Of a stretch of DNA of 64,000 bases, positions 9,458 to 18,502 are shown piece after piece (position 1 is the stretch's first letter; each line of letters opens with the position of its first letter). The stretch lies in assembly GCA_023389575.1 (NCBI GenBank), contig JAEWEG010000049.1, positions 1-64,000 on the forward strand, given 5' to 3'. Both the position numbers and the translations under genes were made by a program. Source of the DNA: Chloroflexota bacterium (GTDB lineage Bacteria > Chloroflexota > Chloroflexia > Thermomicrobiales > UBA6265). The notes under the pieces were generated by a model, which was given only the letters and a program-made list of their open reading frames with translations, searched no databases and was not told the origin of the DNA.

Positions 9458-10219
9458 GTGACTTCCCTCGACATCTCCCGGCCAATCGAACTCGTGACCT
9501 TCGACCTGTACGACACCCTGGTCGAGGCCGATCCCCCGCGCTGGGTTCGTTTCGCCACCGCGGCGAGGAAGGCCGGACTCGCCGGCGACGAGTTGACATT
9601 CCGGGAGGCTGACCGCGTCGCGGAGGACTTCTATACCATCGAGAATGGCGGCATTCCGATCCGTGACCGTTCTCCGGAGGAGCAGGAGCACTTCCGGCTG
9701 ACCTATACCGCGAAGATGCTGGAAGCGGCGGGACTGGCGCACGACGACGCCACCACGCGGCGGGTTCGCGAGATCTATGTTGGCGAGCTGGACGCGGTGG
9801 GCTGGAATTACCGCGTGTTCGATGACGTGATGCCGGCGCTGATCCAATTGGAGGAGGCCGGAGTCAAGCGGGCGGTGATCTCGAACGCCGACGCGGACGT
9901 GACCCAGTTCTGCCTCAAGCTCGGTTTCGCCAGGCACATGGACCTGATCGTGACCTCGGCGCTGGTAGGCTGGGAGAAGCCGGATTCGCGAACCTACTTC
10001 GCGGCGCTCGACCCGCTGGAGGTCGAACCCGGCGCGGCGATCCACATTGGCGATCAGGCGCTGTCGGACGTGGTCGGGGCCCGGTCGATCGGGATGCGGG
10101 CGGCAATCATCGACCGCTACGGTCGGCACCGCGACGACGAGCACGACGCGATCCGGGTATCGACCCTGACCGACCTGGCGGAGATCGTCCTCACGCACAA
10201 CGCCGCCCTTGTTCGCTGA
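9458..10219 (+). CDS. HAD-superfamily hydrolase
   Basis: A 253-residue haloacid-dehalogenase-fold phosphatase-like enzyme. Motif I is TFDLYDTLVE (first Asp the nucleophile), motif II ISNADAD, motif III GWEKPDSRTY, motif IV HIGDQALSDVVGAR. A helical cap lies between motifs I and II, giving the REG-2/YjjG-like subclass I layout. It starts with GTG 9458, preceded by GAAAGGACG. The likely substrate is a small phosphate ester; nothing specific is indicated. Confidence 0.88.
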   Translation: MTSLDISRPIELVTFDLYDTLVEADPPRWVRFATAARKAGLAGDELTFREADRVAEDFYTIENGGIPIRDRSPEEQEHFRLTYTAKMLEAAGLAHDDATTRRVREIYVGELDAVGWNYRVFDDVMPALIQLEEAGVKRAVISNADADVTQFCLKLGFARHMDLIVTSALVGWEKPDSRTYFAALDPLEVEPGAAIHIGDQALSDVVGARSIGMRAAIIDRYGRHRDDEHDAIRVSTLTDLAEIVLTHNAALVR

Positions 10220-10629
10220 ACCGGATCGGCCTCCAATAACGACACGCGATTCGCCACCACCAGGTCGTGACGCTCGCGATTCCGCGGATTCCACGTGCAC
10301 CAGGGCACTGCTCTGAATGTACGGAACCACGGCCTGCGAAGCAGGTCTGTGGATCCCTCACATGGCATGTCCAACCGCGCCCCACCCGTCATTCAGAGGC
10401 GAAGCCGAAAAATCCATGGACGAAGTCCGTCAGTCGTCAGGCGGTGGCCAGCGTGGCAGGCAGACGGAGTGTCATTCGAAATCCGAAGACGTCCAGACCA
10501 CTTCGCTCCTTGAAAGGTGGCGGCTTCGCCGCCATGGACTTCGTCCGGCGACTGGCTGCGCTGCCCTCGCTCCGCTCGGGATGACGCCTAACGTCTACCG
10601 CCGCCCCACGCTTTTCGAGCCAGACAACC
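10220..10629. repeat. Intergenic repeat patch ('HPERSEGS'-type) with inverted repeats
   Basis: This 410-base gap between convergent genes holds no credible gene. GGACGAAGTCC (10418-10428) is matched in inverted orientation by GGACTTCGTCC (10536-10546), and GGCGGCTTCGCCGCC (10519-10533) forms a tight hairpin. The minus strand over 10560-10600 reads RHPERSEGSAASRR, a peptide that recurs in spurious translations of dispersed palindromic repeats in many bacterial genomes. It is probably a non-autonomous repeat or MITE-like patch. Confidence 0.55.
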
Positions 10630-11721
10630 TCAGCGTTGGAACTCGATGACCGACTTGATGCCACCCGGAATGTTGCTGGTGGCCTCGACCAGATCGTCGT
10701 CCAGCGTGAACCGGTTGGTGATCATGGACTCCACGAGACCAGGCCAGAGCGATTCGAATCGCTCGAGGCTCTGGACCGCGTTGGTGAAGTCCACCATGCC
10801 CGCGTTGACGCTGCCGACCACCACCTTGTTCCCGGCCACGAGCGACGTGTTGAGCTGGCTCGCTGGGACATCGACATGGTCCTCGCCGCCGGTCAGGCTG
10901 AGCAGCACCAGCACGCCGTTATTGCCCAAAAGCCCCATCGAATCGAAGGCAACCTGGCTGGAACCGCTCGATTCGAGGATCAGGTCCACGTTTGGGAGCG
11001 ACGCCACGAGATCGACAGGAGATTGCTCGCGGGTTGAGACGTAGGTCGCGCCGCTGGCCTCCACGATTTTCGACGCGGCGGTCGGGCCAGGCGTGCGGGC
11101 GAGGGTCCAGACATCGACGCCCTTGCTTCGCAGCAGGAGGGTGCCGAGCAGACCGATCGGACCGGCTCCCAGCACGATGGCGGTCTTCAGCTGCCAGTGA
11201 TTCAGTCGCCGCTGGATGAGTTCCGCCTGGCGCACGGCCTTTTCGACCACCGTGAGCGGTTCGACCATCATGCCGACCGGTTCCAGATGGGCGGGGACCG
11301 GGATCACCCACTGCTCGTTCTCGATGATGCGCTCGGCCATGAAGCCGTGAGCCCCGGCGATGCCTCGCTCGGTGTAGTTGAGATAGATGCACATGTCCGG
11401 CTCGCCAGCCTGGCAGGCCGGGCAATCGTCTGGCCGCCGCACGGTGACCGAGACGAGTTCGCCCTCCGCGACCTTGCTGACGCCCGGGCCGAGCTTGCTA
11501 ACCCGGCCGATGACCTCGTGGCCGAGCACGAGTTCGGACTGTCCCGCCGGCGCGTGGCCGATTTCGCCTCGAATCAACTCACGATCGGTGCCGCAGACCC
11601 CCACCCGGATCACGCTGATCTCCACCTCGCCGTTTCCGGGCTCGGCGAGCGGGATGGAGGTGAGATGCAGCGAGTGCGGCTGATCCGGATTGATGGCGAT
11701 GGCGCGTACCGAACTGGACAT
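10630..11721 (-). CDS. Zinc-dependent glucose 1-dehydrogenase-like alcohol dehydrogenase
   Basis: A 363-residue medium-chain dehydrogenase. The N-terminal GroES-like domain has the catalytic zinc ligands in VGVCGTDRELI and LGHEVIG and a structural-zinc-like CPACQAGEPDMC. The string YTERGIAGAHGFMAE is characteristic of the glucose 1-dehydrogenase branch. The Rossmann motif is VLGAGPIGLLG, and the C-terminal stretch matches the glucose-dehydrogenase C-terminal domain. It should oxidise an aldose C1 with NAD(P). It starts at ATG 11721 and is transcribed alone, convergent with the HAD gene. Confidence 0.85.
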   Translation of the reverse strand: MSSSVRAIAINPDQPHSLHLTSIPLAEPGNGEVEISVIRVGVCGTDRELIRGEIGHAPAGQSELVLGHEVIGRVSKLGPGVSKVAEGELVSVTVRRPDDCPACQAGEPDMCIYLNYTERGIAGAHGFMAERIIENEQWVIPVPAHLEPVGMMVEPLTVVEKAVRQAELIQRRLNHWQLKTAIVLGAGPIGLLGTLLLRSKGVDVWTLARTPGPTAASKIVEASGATYVSTREQSPVDLVASLPNVDLILESSGSSQVAFDSMGLLGNNGVLVLLSLTGGEDHVDVPASQLNTSLVAGNKVVVGSVNAGMVDFTNAVQSLERFESLWPGLVESMITNRFTLDDDLVEATSNIPGGIKSVIEFQR

Positions 11722-11989
11722 GGCGTGCTCTTACCTCGACGTGATGCAGAAGGACGATATCTCGTATTGACGTGGTTTCCCGCCCCAGAGTCAAGGACGG
11801 GCGCCCGCGACTGGTACGAACACCAGCCGGGACAATCCATTCCCAACACCAGCACCCGGCCCTTGCATGGCAACTCTGTTAAAGCCACACAACATGATCA
11901 TTCACCATATTGCCCAACTCACACGACTGATATAGGCTGAAACCGGGACCCAATAAACCAACATGTTCGTCAAAAAGTTGGGAGAAGTC

Positions 11990-13279
11990 ATGCAACGGAG
12001 TTTGGCGCGAGCCATATTCGCGTTTGTCACGTCTTTCGCGTTGCTAATCAGCAGCCTGGTCCAGGTATCAGCGCAAAGCCAGTTGATCGAGAAAGAGGGC
12101 ATGGAGTCGATCCTCCTCGGCTCCGTTGATTTCAGCGGCGTTGATCTCCAAGGCCGCGCGCTCCTGCTCGATTCGGTCACCATTCCGCCTTCGGGAGAAT
12201 TTCACGTCGACACCGGCTCCGGCCCCGAGATCGTGTCGGTCATCGACGGCGAGGCAACCATCGAAGATGGCTTCGGCTTTGGTTCCGACTTCGAAGCGGG
12301 CGGCGCGGCCATCTTTGCCGCGGGTTCCGCATATCGCGTGTCGAACGCCGGAAACGCCGATGCGACCGTGCTTCGTGCCTACTTCATGGATCCGGATGCG
12401 AGCGAGGGTACCCCTGTCGCCGTCGCCGAGGCAAGTCCCGTTGCCCTGCCGGTCACCGACATCTCCCAGGTGACGCTCGCCGAAATAGACATGAGTTCGG
12501 CCAGCGGAGGCGACGCGACCCTCTATCTTGGCCACGTCGCGCTCAGCGCCAACTCGACCACCGGCGAGCAGTCCCACGATGGACCGCTCGGGGTGTACGT
12601 GGAGTCTGGAACCATCACCATCGCGAGTCCGTCCGGGCTTGAAGGCACCGTCAACGCTGGTTCGTCGGTAAGTCTCCCGGCCAATGCATCTCTCATCGCG
12701 AAGACGGGGGACGAACCGGCAACGTTCTATGTGGTGGGCGTGTCCGCCGTTCCGGCGCCCATCTTCACCGAGATCGTGCCGCCACCCACCCCGACCCCAG
12801 AGCCTTCGCCAACGCCTGAGCCTTCCCCAACGCCGGAACCAACCCCACTCCCATCCCCGACTCCCGAACCCACGGTGGATCCAGCCATCGAGCAAGGTCT
12901 TCTCGACTGGATCAATACGTACGTGGAACTTCGCCAGGCATGCGACACCTTCGGCATCGCCGACCTCTATGCCGAGCCCAACACTGACGACTGGATACGT
13001 GTGGAGGGTTCAATGCAATGCAAGGTCGCTGACGAACACCATGCCTTCTGGCTCGAGGGAGAGGTACAGATTCGGATCACCGATGATCTCGCGACCGTCG
13101 GCCTCACCTGGGTTGAAGAGCGCCAAGGCGACGGGTCCGACTGCAGAGTCTTCACCGGAACCGAAATTCTTGAGTTCGTCCGCGTGGATGGCCAGTGGGC
13201 ACCAGCCGATGACGAAACGTTTGGCACCAACCCCTTCTTTCCCGATGAGCGCCTGGAGTGCCAGCAGATAGAAGGCTAG
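11990..13279 (+). CDS. Secreted cupin-like protein with Pro/Thr-rich hinge
   Basis: A 429-residue exported protein. The N terminus is a clear signal peptide (positive MQRSLAR, hydrophobic AIFAFVTSFALLIS, cleavage near VSAQS). Two cupin-like beta modules follow (about 30-130 and 150-245). A low-complexity linker of repeated PTPEPSPTPEP units then leads to a C-terminal domain of about 130 residues with three Cys and a SnoaL/NTF2-like feel (GLLDWINTYVELRQACD). ATG 11990 has GGAGA five bases upstream and is preferred over ATG 11963. Function unknown; probably surface-associated. A strong terminator follows. Confidence 0.75.
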   Translation: MQRSLARAIFAFVTSFALLISSLVQVSAQSQLIEKEGMESILLGSVDFSGVDLQGRALLLDSVTIPPSGEFHVDTGSGPEIVSVIDGEATIEDGFGFGSDFEAGGAAIFAAGSAYRVSNAGNADATVLRAYFMDPDASEGTPVAVAEASPVALPVTDISQVTLAEIDMSSASGGDATLYLGHVALSANSTTGEQSHDGPLGVYVESGTITIASPSGLEGTVNAGSSVSLPANASLIAKTGDEPATFYVVGVSAVPAPIFTEIVPPPTPTPEPSPTPEPSPTPEPTPLPSPTPEPTVDPAIEQGLLDWINTYVELRQACDTFGIADLYAEPNTDDWIRVEGSMQCKVADEHHAFWLEGEVQIRITDDLATVGLTWVEERQGDGSDCRVFTGTEILEFVRVDGQWAPADDETFGTNPFFPDERLECQQIEG

Positions 13280-13300
13280 TTCAGACTCCATAACGACCGA

Positions 13301-13330
13301 GAAGGGCTCCCTTGCGGGAGCCCTTCCCCA
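13301..13330 (+). terminator. Rho-independent terminator after the secreted cupin gene
   Basis: GAAGGGCTCCC (13301-13311) and GGGAGCCCTTC (13316-13326) form a perfect 11-bp stem with loop TTGC. It lies 21 bases after the stop codon; only a short pyrimidine tract follows. Confidence 0.8.
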
Positions 13331-13424
13331 TTTCTCATCCGCCTAACTTCGAACCCTGATGCTTGCTGTCGATGACCTGAGCTGATCGCGTCGCGGGGCC
13401 GCGATTCCTCCCTTGAAGGGGCGA

Positions 13425-15221
13425 TCAGGACAACTCGCCTTCCGCCGGAATCGAGACGCCCTCCCGCTCCAGCTGTGTGAGCAGATGGGCCTGGTCCTCC
13501 TCGTCCGGAAGCGCCTCCACGATCTTCTCGATCACCGAGTCCTCCGGCGTGGGCGGCAGCGTTGGCACATCCGGATCGGTGACGGCGTCGATCAGGACCG
13601 GGCGATCGGCGTTGAGCGCCAGGTCCCAGGCTTTCGGGATGTCCTCTGGCGTTTCCACGCGAATCGCCTTCAGCCCAAGCATCTCGGCGTAGTCGGCATA
13701 GGGGAAGTCCGGCACCGCCTGGGACTCCGGGAACCGAGGTTCCCCTTCCATCGCGCGCTGTTCCCAGGTGACGTAGGCGAGGTCGCGGTTGTTGAGCACG
13801 TGGATGACCAGTCGCGGGTCCTTCCAGCGCTTCCAGTTCTCGGCCACGGTCACCAGTTCGGTCAGGCCGTTCATCTGCATCGCGCCGTCGCCCAGGAAGG
13901 CGAAGGCGACGCGGTCCGGGAAGGCCTCCTTGGCGGCGAGCGCGTAGGGAATCGCGCAGCCCATCGTGGCGAGGGTGCCCGACACCGACGCCTTCATGCC
14001 GGGCCGTATGTCGAGATGGCGAGCGAACCAGACGGTGGAAGTGCCGGAATCGGCCGCCAGTATCGCGTTCTCCGGCAGCAGCGGCGACACCTCGGCGTAG
14101 TGCCGCTGCGGATTGACCGGGTTCGCGGGCTCATGGGCCCGGCGGGTCCGCTCTTCCTTCCATTCACGGACGGATTGCTCGATGCGATCTCGCCAGGAAC
14201 GATCCTCCCGTACGCGCAGCAGGGGCGTCAGCGCGCGAAGCGTTTCCGCCGCGTCCCCCACCAGCCCAACTTCCACCGGATAGCGAAGCCCGATCGCGCC
14301 GGGGTTGATATCAACCTGCACGGCGCGGGCCTCGCCGACCGGCGGCAGGAACTCGGTGTACGGAAAGCCGGTGCCGACCAGCAGGATGGTGTCGCACTCT
14401 TCCATCATCCGGTTGCTGGCCTCGGTTCCCAGCCACCCAACCGAACCGGTGACGAACGGTACGTTGTCGGGCACCGCCGCCTTGCCGAGCAGCGCCTTGG
14501 CCACGCCAGCCCCAAGCGCCTCCGCGATGGACAGCACCTCGTTGGTGGCGGATAGCGCGCCCGCGCCAACCAGGATCGCGACCCGCTCGCCAGCGTTCAA
14601 CACCTCCACCGCTCGGTTGAGGTCGGCGACATGGGGCACGACACGGGGAGCCGCGTAGCCCGGAACGGAGTGCATGGCGCCGTGTTCCTGGGGCAGATGT
14701 TCCACGGCGGGTTCGGCCTGCACATCATGGGGCACGATGACGCAGGTGACGGTGCGCTCGGCGATGGCGATACGCATGGCGCGGTCGATGACGTGCGGCG
14801 CCTGCTCGGGCGTGCGGATTTCCTCGACGAACGCCCCGGCAACGTCCTTGAACAGCGTGGCGAGGTCGACCTCCTGCTGGAAGTGGCTGCCCATCGACAT
14901 CTGGTGGATCTGGCCGATGATGGCGACGACCGGCTGGTGGTCGAGCCGGGCATCGTACAGCCCATTGAGCAGGTGGATGGCGCCGGGGCCCTGGGTGGCG
15001 AGGCAGACACCGACCTCGCCGGTGAAGCGGGCGTGGCCGGAGGCCATCAGGGCGGCGGATTCCTCATGGCGGACCTGGTAGAACTCCGGATTGTTCCCGG
15101 CGCGGTTTAGTGCGCCAAGGATGCCGTTGATGCCGTCGCCGGAATAGCCGAAGAGGCGCTGGACGCCCCATTCCTGAAGCCGCTGGACGAGAAAGTCGCT
15201 GACGGTGTCGTGCTGTCCCAT
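13425..15221 (-). CDS. Thiamine-diphosphate enzyme, pyruvate oxidase / pyruvate:quinone dehydrogenase type
   Basis: A 598-residue enzyme with the three-domain ThDP fold: Pyr domain (about 5-165) with the catalytic Glu in VRHEESAALMASG, central domain (about 190-325), and PP domain (about 360-530) with FAFLGDGAMQMNG and HVLNNRDLAYVTWE for Mg-diphosphate binding. It resembles PoxB-like proteins that decarboxylate pyruvate to acetate and pass electrons to quinone or oxygen; an acetolactate-synthase-like role is less likely because no regulatory-subunit gene is near. ATG 15221 is nine bases after AAGGA; ATG 15230 abuts that site. Convergent with the secreted cupin gene. Confidence 0.85.
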   Translation of the reverse strand: MGQHDTVSDFLVQRLQEWGVQRLFGYSGDGINGILGALNRAGNNPEFYQVRHEESAALMASGHARFTGEVGVCLATQGPGAIHLLNGLYDARLDHQPVVAIIGQIHQMSMGSHFQQEVDLATLFKDVAGAFVEEIRTPEQAPHVIDRAMRIAIAERTVTCVIVPHDVQAEPAVEHLPQEHGAMHSVPGYAAPRVVPHVADLNRAVEVLNAGERVAILVGAGALSATNEVLSIAEALGAGVAKALLGKAAVPDNVPFVTGSVGWLGTEASNRMMEECDTILLVGTGFPYTEFLPPVGEARAVQVDINPGAIGLRYPVEVGLVGDAAETLRALTPLLRVREDRSWRDRIEQSVREWKEERTRRAHEPANPVNPQRHYAEVSPLLPENAILAADSGTSTVWFARHLDIRPGMKASVSGTLATMGCAIPYALAAKEAFPDRVAFAFLGDGAMQMNGLTELVTVAENWKRWKDPRLVIHVLNNRDLAYVTWEQRAMEGEPRFPESQAVPDFPYADYAEMLGLKAIRVETPEDIPKAWDLALNADRPVLIDAVTDPDVPTLPPTPEDSVIEKIVEALPDEEDQAHLLTQLEREGVSIPAEGELS

Positions 15222-15365
15222 GGGTCCCATTCCTTTTCGAGACACGGTCGCCAAGGCGTATCTCGCGCCGGAACCGCGTCGTCAGGCAGGATGTGATCGT
15301 AGCACGGGGCGCCGGGCAGGATTTCGCGAAGGTTCGCGGATTCGCACCGGGAAAGGCTGCTGGCG

Positions 15366-15405
15366 TATACTTCCCCGTCCGAAGGCGAACTTCGGGGCTT
15401 TTTCG
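15366..15405 (+). promoter_or_regulatory. Candidate -10 and leader hairpin with T-run upstream of rpsU
   Basis: TATACT at 15366-15371 resembles a -10 box. Just downstream, CCGAAG (15379-15384) pairs with CTTCGG (15390-15395) around GCGAA and is followed by GGCTTTTT. No plus-strand gene lies upstream to be terminated. The hairpin therefore looks like an attenuator in the rpsU leader, or the end of a very short transcript. Confidence 0.35.
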
Positions 15406-15475
15406 TGCGCGTCGACCTGCGGCACGGAACGCAAGCACACCCATTACACGCTTCTGAAGGTGGTGATGAGCATTT

Positions 15476-15661
15476 ATGCGTGTTGAGATTCGAGATTCCG
15501 AAAGCTTCGAGCAGTTGCTGCGGCGCTTCAACAAGGGCATCGAACGATCCGGTATCATCCGGGAGTATCGCCGTGGGCTTCGGTTCATTAGCGTTCAGGA
15601 AGAGAATCGCGCCAAGCGCCGCAAGGCCGAGCGCCGCCGCCGTCGCAACCAGGCCAAGTAA
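15476..15661 (+). CDS. rpsU: 30S ribosomal protein S21
   Basis: A 61-residue, very basic protein. MRVEIRDSESFEQLLRRFNK, followed by the C-terminal Arg/Lys tract ending RRRRNQAK, is diagnostic of bacterial S21. It binds the small subunit near the anti-Shine-Dalgarno region and helps initiation. A strong terminator lies about 50 bases downstream, so it is monocistronic. Confidence 0.95.
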   Translation: MRVEIRDSESFEQLLRRFNKGIERSGIIREYRRGLRFISVQEENRAKRRKAERRRRRNQAK

Positions 15662-15712
15662 GGCGAGTTTCATCGCCTGAACTGGTTCGCCGCGAGCGTC
15701 TCATCATCAAGT

Positions 15713-15750
15713 ACCGCCCCGGAGGTTTTCCTCCTGGGGCGGTTCTGTTT
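15713..15750 (+). terminator. Rho-independent terminator after rpsU
   Basis: ACCGCCCC plus GGAGG (15713-15725) pairs with CCTCC, a bulged T and GGGGCGGT (15730-15743). A TCTGTTT tract follows. Confidence 0.85.
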
Positions 15751-15877
15751 AACCGGGATTCTCGCGGGATGTATCGCCAGGCGGCCGAACCTCCGGTAGG
15801 CTGGCGAACGACATGATCCGGACGTCGCCGGTTCACCACGAGTAGTCGCGCATCGCAAACGGTAGGGAGAGTTGCCC

Positions 15878-16735
15878 ATGAAGGTGCTGATATCGGTGGA
15901 CATGGAAGGCACCACGGGCGTGAGTTCGTGGATCCACGTCACCGCCCAGGAAGAGGCGGGCGGTGGTCCCGCGAACCAGTCCGAGTACGAGCGGGCCCGG
16001 CTGCGGATGACCCGCGAGGTGAACGCGGCCATCGAAGGCGCGCTGGCGGGCGGCGCCGAGGAGGTGATCGTCAACGACAGCCACGACGGCCAGCGAAACC
16101 TGATCGCCGAGGAACTTCACCGGGAGTGCCGCTTCATCTCCGGCAACGACAAGCCGCTGGGCATGATGCAGGGCGTCGACCTCGACGGCATCGGCGCGGT
16201 GTTCTACACCGGCTATCACGCCAAGGCCGGAACGCCGGGCGGTCCGCTTGCTCACACCTGGACGACCTGGCTCAACGACATCCGGTTCGATGGCCGGTCG
16301 ACCGGCGAGTTCGGGCTCAACGCGGTCATCGCCGGGCATTTCGGGGTGCCGGTGGTGCTGGTGACCGGCGACGAGAAGGCCGTCGCCCAGACCCAGGAGA
16401 TCCTGGGCAACCAGGTGGTCGGCGTTCCGGTGAAGACCGGCATCTCGACCACGGCGGCGATCCACCTGCACCCGGCGAAGGCGCAGGACCTGATCTGCGA
16501 AGGCGCGAAACAGGCGATGAAAAACGTCGGCGGCGCCAGGCCGTTCACGATCCCGGAAATGGCCACCGTGGAACTGGAGTTCGACCACCAGGCGCGAGCC
16601 GACCAGGCAGCGTTGCTGGAATGCGCCTCGCGAGTCGGCGAGCGAACCATCGCCTTCGAGGCGGGAACGGGACTTCAGTTCTGCCGCCGGTTCCGGACAG
16701 CCATGAAGCTGGCCGGCGTCCGAATGAATCCGTAG
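15878..16735 (+). CDS. M55-family D-aminopeptidase (DppA-like)
   Basis: A 285-residue zinc peptidase of family M55. MKVLISVDMEGTTG carries the first metal ligands (D8, E10), and VNDSHDGQRNL, TGYHAKAG and HTWTTWLND supply the conserved His/Asp residues. The family releases D-amino acids from peptides, usually scavenging cell-wall-derived D-Ala. It starts at ATG 15878 with GGGAGA eight bases upstream. A TTG at 15872 is in frame but has no site. It is a single gene at the left border of the AT-rich island. Confidence 0.9.
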   Translation: MKVLISVDMEGTTGVSSWIHVTAQEEAGGGPANQSEYERARLRMTREVNAAIEGALAGGAEEVIVNDSHDGQRNLIAEELHRECRFISGNDKPLGMMQGVDLDGIGAVFYTGYHAKAGTPGGPLAHTWTTWLNDIRFDGRSTGEFGLNAVIAGHFGVPVVLVTGDEKAVAQTQEILGNQVVGVPVKTGISTTAAIHLHPAKAQDLICEGAKQAMKNVGGARPFTIPEMATVELEFDHQARADQAALLECASRVGERTIAFEAGTGLQFCRRFRTAMKLAGVRMNP

Positions 16736-17190
16736 AGCGAGCAGTTTGATAGATCAGCGGAGATGGGGAGCTAGTAGTCTACGACAGGACTCAGAAAGTG
16801 AGTGGGCCTTTAAACGATCCACTTTCTGTGTCCTCTTCGATCGAATGTGAAATTGTGCTTGGATGGACAATCGCTCTTGAAGCCGAGACAAGTTTGCGGC
16901 AAGGGATACAATGTAGGAGACCCTCGATTGGCTCTGGATGACCGACCTCTCTATAGAGCGGGTCGCCTGTTGTCTTGGGGACAGGTCAGGTGCAAGCAAA
17001 TCACAAGGCCCAGCACCTAAGGCAAAACCACGGCACGCTTTACTGCGGGTAAGTCAATGGTGGTACCATGCACTCTCATGTGATGGCACCATTCAACCGA
17101 GGACTTGCATGCCCAGGGCCAAATGGAACTACTGGACAACCTGTTCTCTCCTTGCAGAATTCAACACATTTCAATGAGAGGTGAATATAG
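16736..17190. other. AT-rich intergenic segment at the left of an island
   Basis: About 455 bases with no convincing gene on either strand. Base composition changes abruptly here towards A+T and stays so to about 19.4 kb, suggesting acquired DNA. Short open frames present have no ribosome site or recognisable protein character. Confidence 0.5.
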
Positions 17191-18276
17191 GTGATTTCGT
17201 CCCGCAAACGCATCAACGTGATTGGTTTAGGTTTGCTGGGGCTTTCTCCCGTCGTCCGGAGCCAATTGGAGCCAGTAGTGGCTCAGTCCACCTCCCAAAG
17301 TTACTTCTATGCTTCGGCAAGCGCTGTGAATAGACTGGGGCAGATTTGTGGTCGAGCAATGCCAGGGCCCGGTAAGGCACAAGCAATATATTGGTCAGAC
17401 GTGGACAGTTCCCCAGTCGACCTTCCTGGATTGACCGGAAACAACCTCAACTCGACTGCTGACATAAATGACGCAGGTCAGATCGTCGGTTCATCCCGAC
17501 CCGAAGTGGCGGAAGGGCCAGAAGTGCCTTTACCAAGCGGTAGCGGCGTGCTATGGACTAATGAAAAGGTCACAAAACTCTCCCCTCTTGATGGTGATGA
17601 CTGGTGCGAGTGTTCGGCGCTTAGCAATATGTCTGGAATATTTGGGCGAGAAGTGCTTGTTGGTACATCGGGGCGGGTGTTAGGGGGGAGTCGAGCTACT
17701 TATTGGCTTGACGGGCCAATCGAGATGATCGTCCCGTCTGACGCCACTGAGAGTCGGGCGAACGGTTTGAATGATGTCGACTTCATCGTTGGTGATATAT
17801 GGACACCCGCCAGAGGATGGTTTGCCGTTGGCTGGATAGGTGCGGATGGATGGTATGTGGAGTTCAAGGGACTGGCAGGCGACCCAGAATCCCACGCCTA
17901 TGACGTCAACGACAACGGACAAGTCGTAGGAAGTTCGTGGAGGAGTGACGGTCCCAACCATGCCATTATGTGGTATGACGGCGAAACAATAGATTTGGGC
18001 GTTCTGCCAGGATACCTGCGAAGTGAGGCACTCTCCATTAATAACAATGGTATGTCGGTCGGGGTGTCGTTCCCGAACAGAGGCCCAAGCCGGGCAACCT
18101 TTTGGTATGAAGGTAAAATAGTCGACCTTGGCGCCCTTGACGGCGATTCAGGTAGCAGAGCTATTGACATCAACGACTCAGGATTAATCATCGGCGAGTC
18201 ATATACTGCAGATTTCGTCGGGCGACCAGTGTATTGGAGAGATGGTGAAATCGGAGAACTGCAAGTACCGACGTAA
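17191..18276 (+). CDS. HAF-repeat exported protein
   Basis: A 361-residue protein of repeated strands in the HAF extracellular repeat style. An A-x-[DIG]-N-[DN]-x-G-x-[IV]-[VI]-G-x-[SW] unit recurs about every 40-50 residues: TADINDAGQIVGSS, AYDVNDNGQVVGSS, ALSINNNGMSVGVS and AIDINDSGLIIGES, plus degenerate copies (ASAVNRLGQICGRA, ANGLNDVDFIVGDI). Each is followed by a W/Y-rich strand such as AIMWYDGETIDLG. These repeats suggest a beta-propeller-like fold. The N terminus (MISSRKRINVIGLGLLGLSPVV) is a probable signal peptide. GTG 17191 is preceded by GAGAGGTG at seven bases. Codon use is AT-richer than the flanks, suggesting transfer. Function unknown. Confidence 0.75.
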   Translation: MISSRKRINVIGLGLLGLSPVVRSQLEPVVAQSTSQSYFYASASAVNRLGQICGRAMPGPGKAQAIYWSDVDSSPVDLPGLTGNNLNSTADINDAGQIVGSSRPEVAEGPEVPLPSGSGVLWTNEKVTKLSPLDGDDWCECSALSNMSGIFGREVLVGTSGRVLGGSRATYWLDGPIEMIVPSDATESRANGLNDVDFIVGDIWTPARGWFAVGWIGADGWYVEFKGLAGDPESHAYDVNDNGQVVGSSWRSDGPNHAIMWYDGETIDLGVLPGYLRSEALSINNNGMSVGVSFPNRGPSRATFWYEGKIVDLGALDGDSGSRAIDINDSGLIIGESYTADFVGRPVYWRDGEIGELQVPT

Positions 18277-18502
18277 CGACACTTTCCTCGGACCGCATTC
18301 TTTGACTCATACTCACCGCGTAATATCCATAAAAGTCCTCATGGCAGTGTTGCCACTTTCCAGAGATACCTGGTGCCTGGTTGGCCGTAACCGGAAAATA
18401 AACAGCCTATTTATTAATGCGAGAAAACTTCCACCACTGCGAAATTAGGTTCAGCCTTATGATGACTATCTCATTCACGGGTGTGACAAGGTCCGCAGAG
18501 AT

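Noticed and set aside
16938..17177. Small plus-strand frame in the AT-rich gap
   Set aside because: No ribosome-binding site, biased composition and no protein-like pattern.
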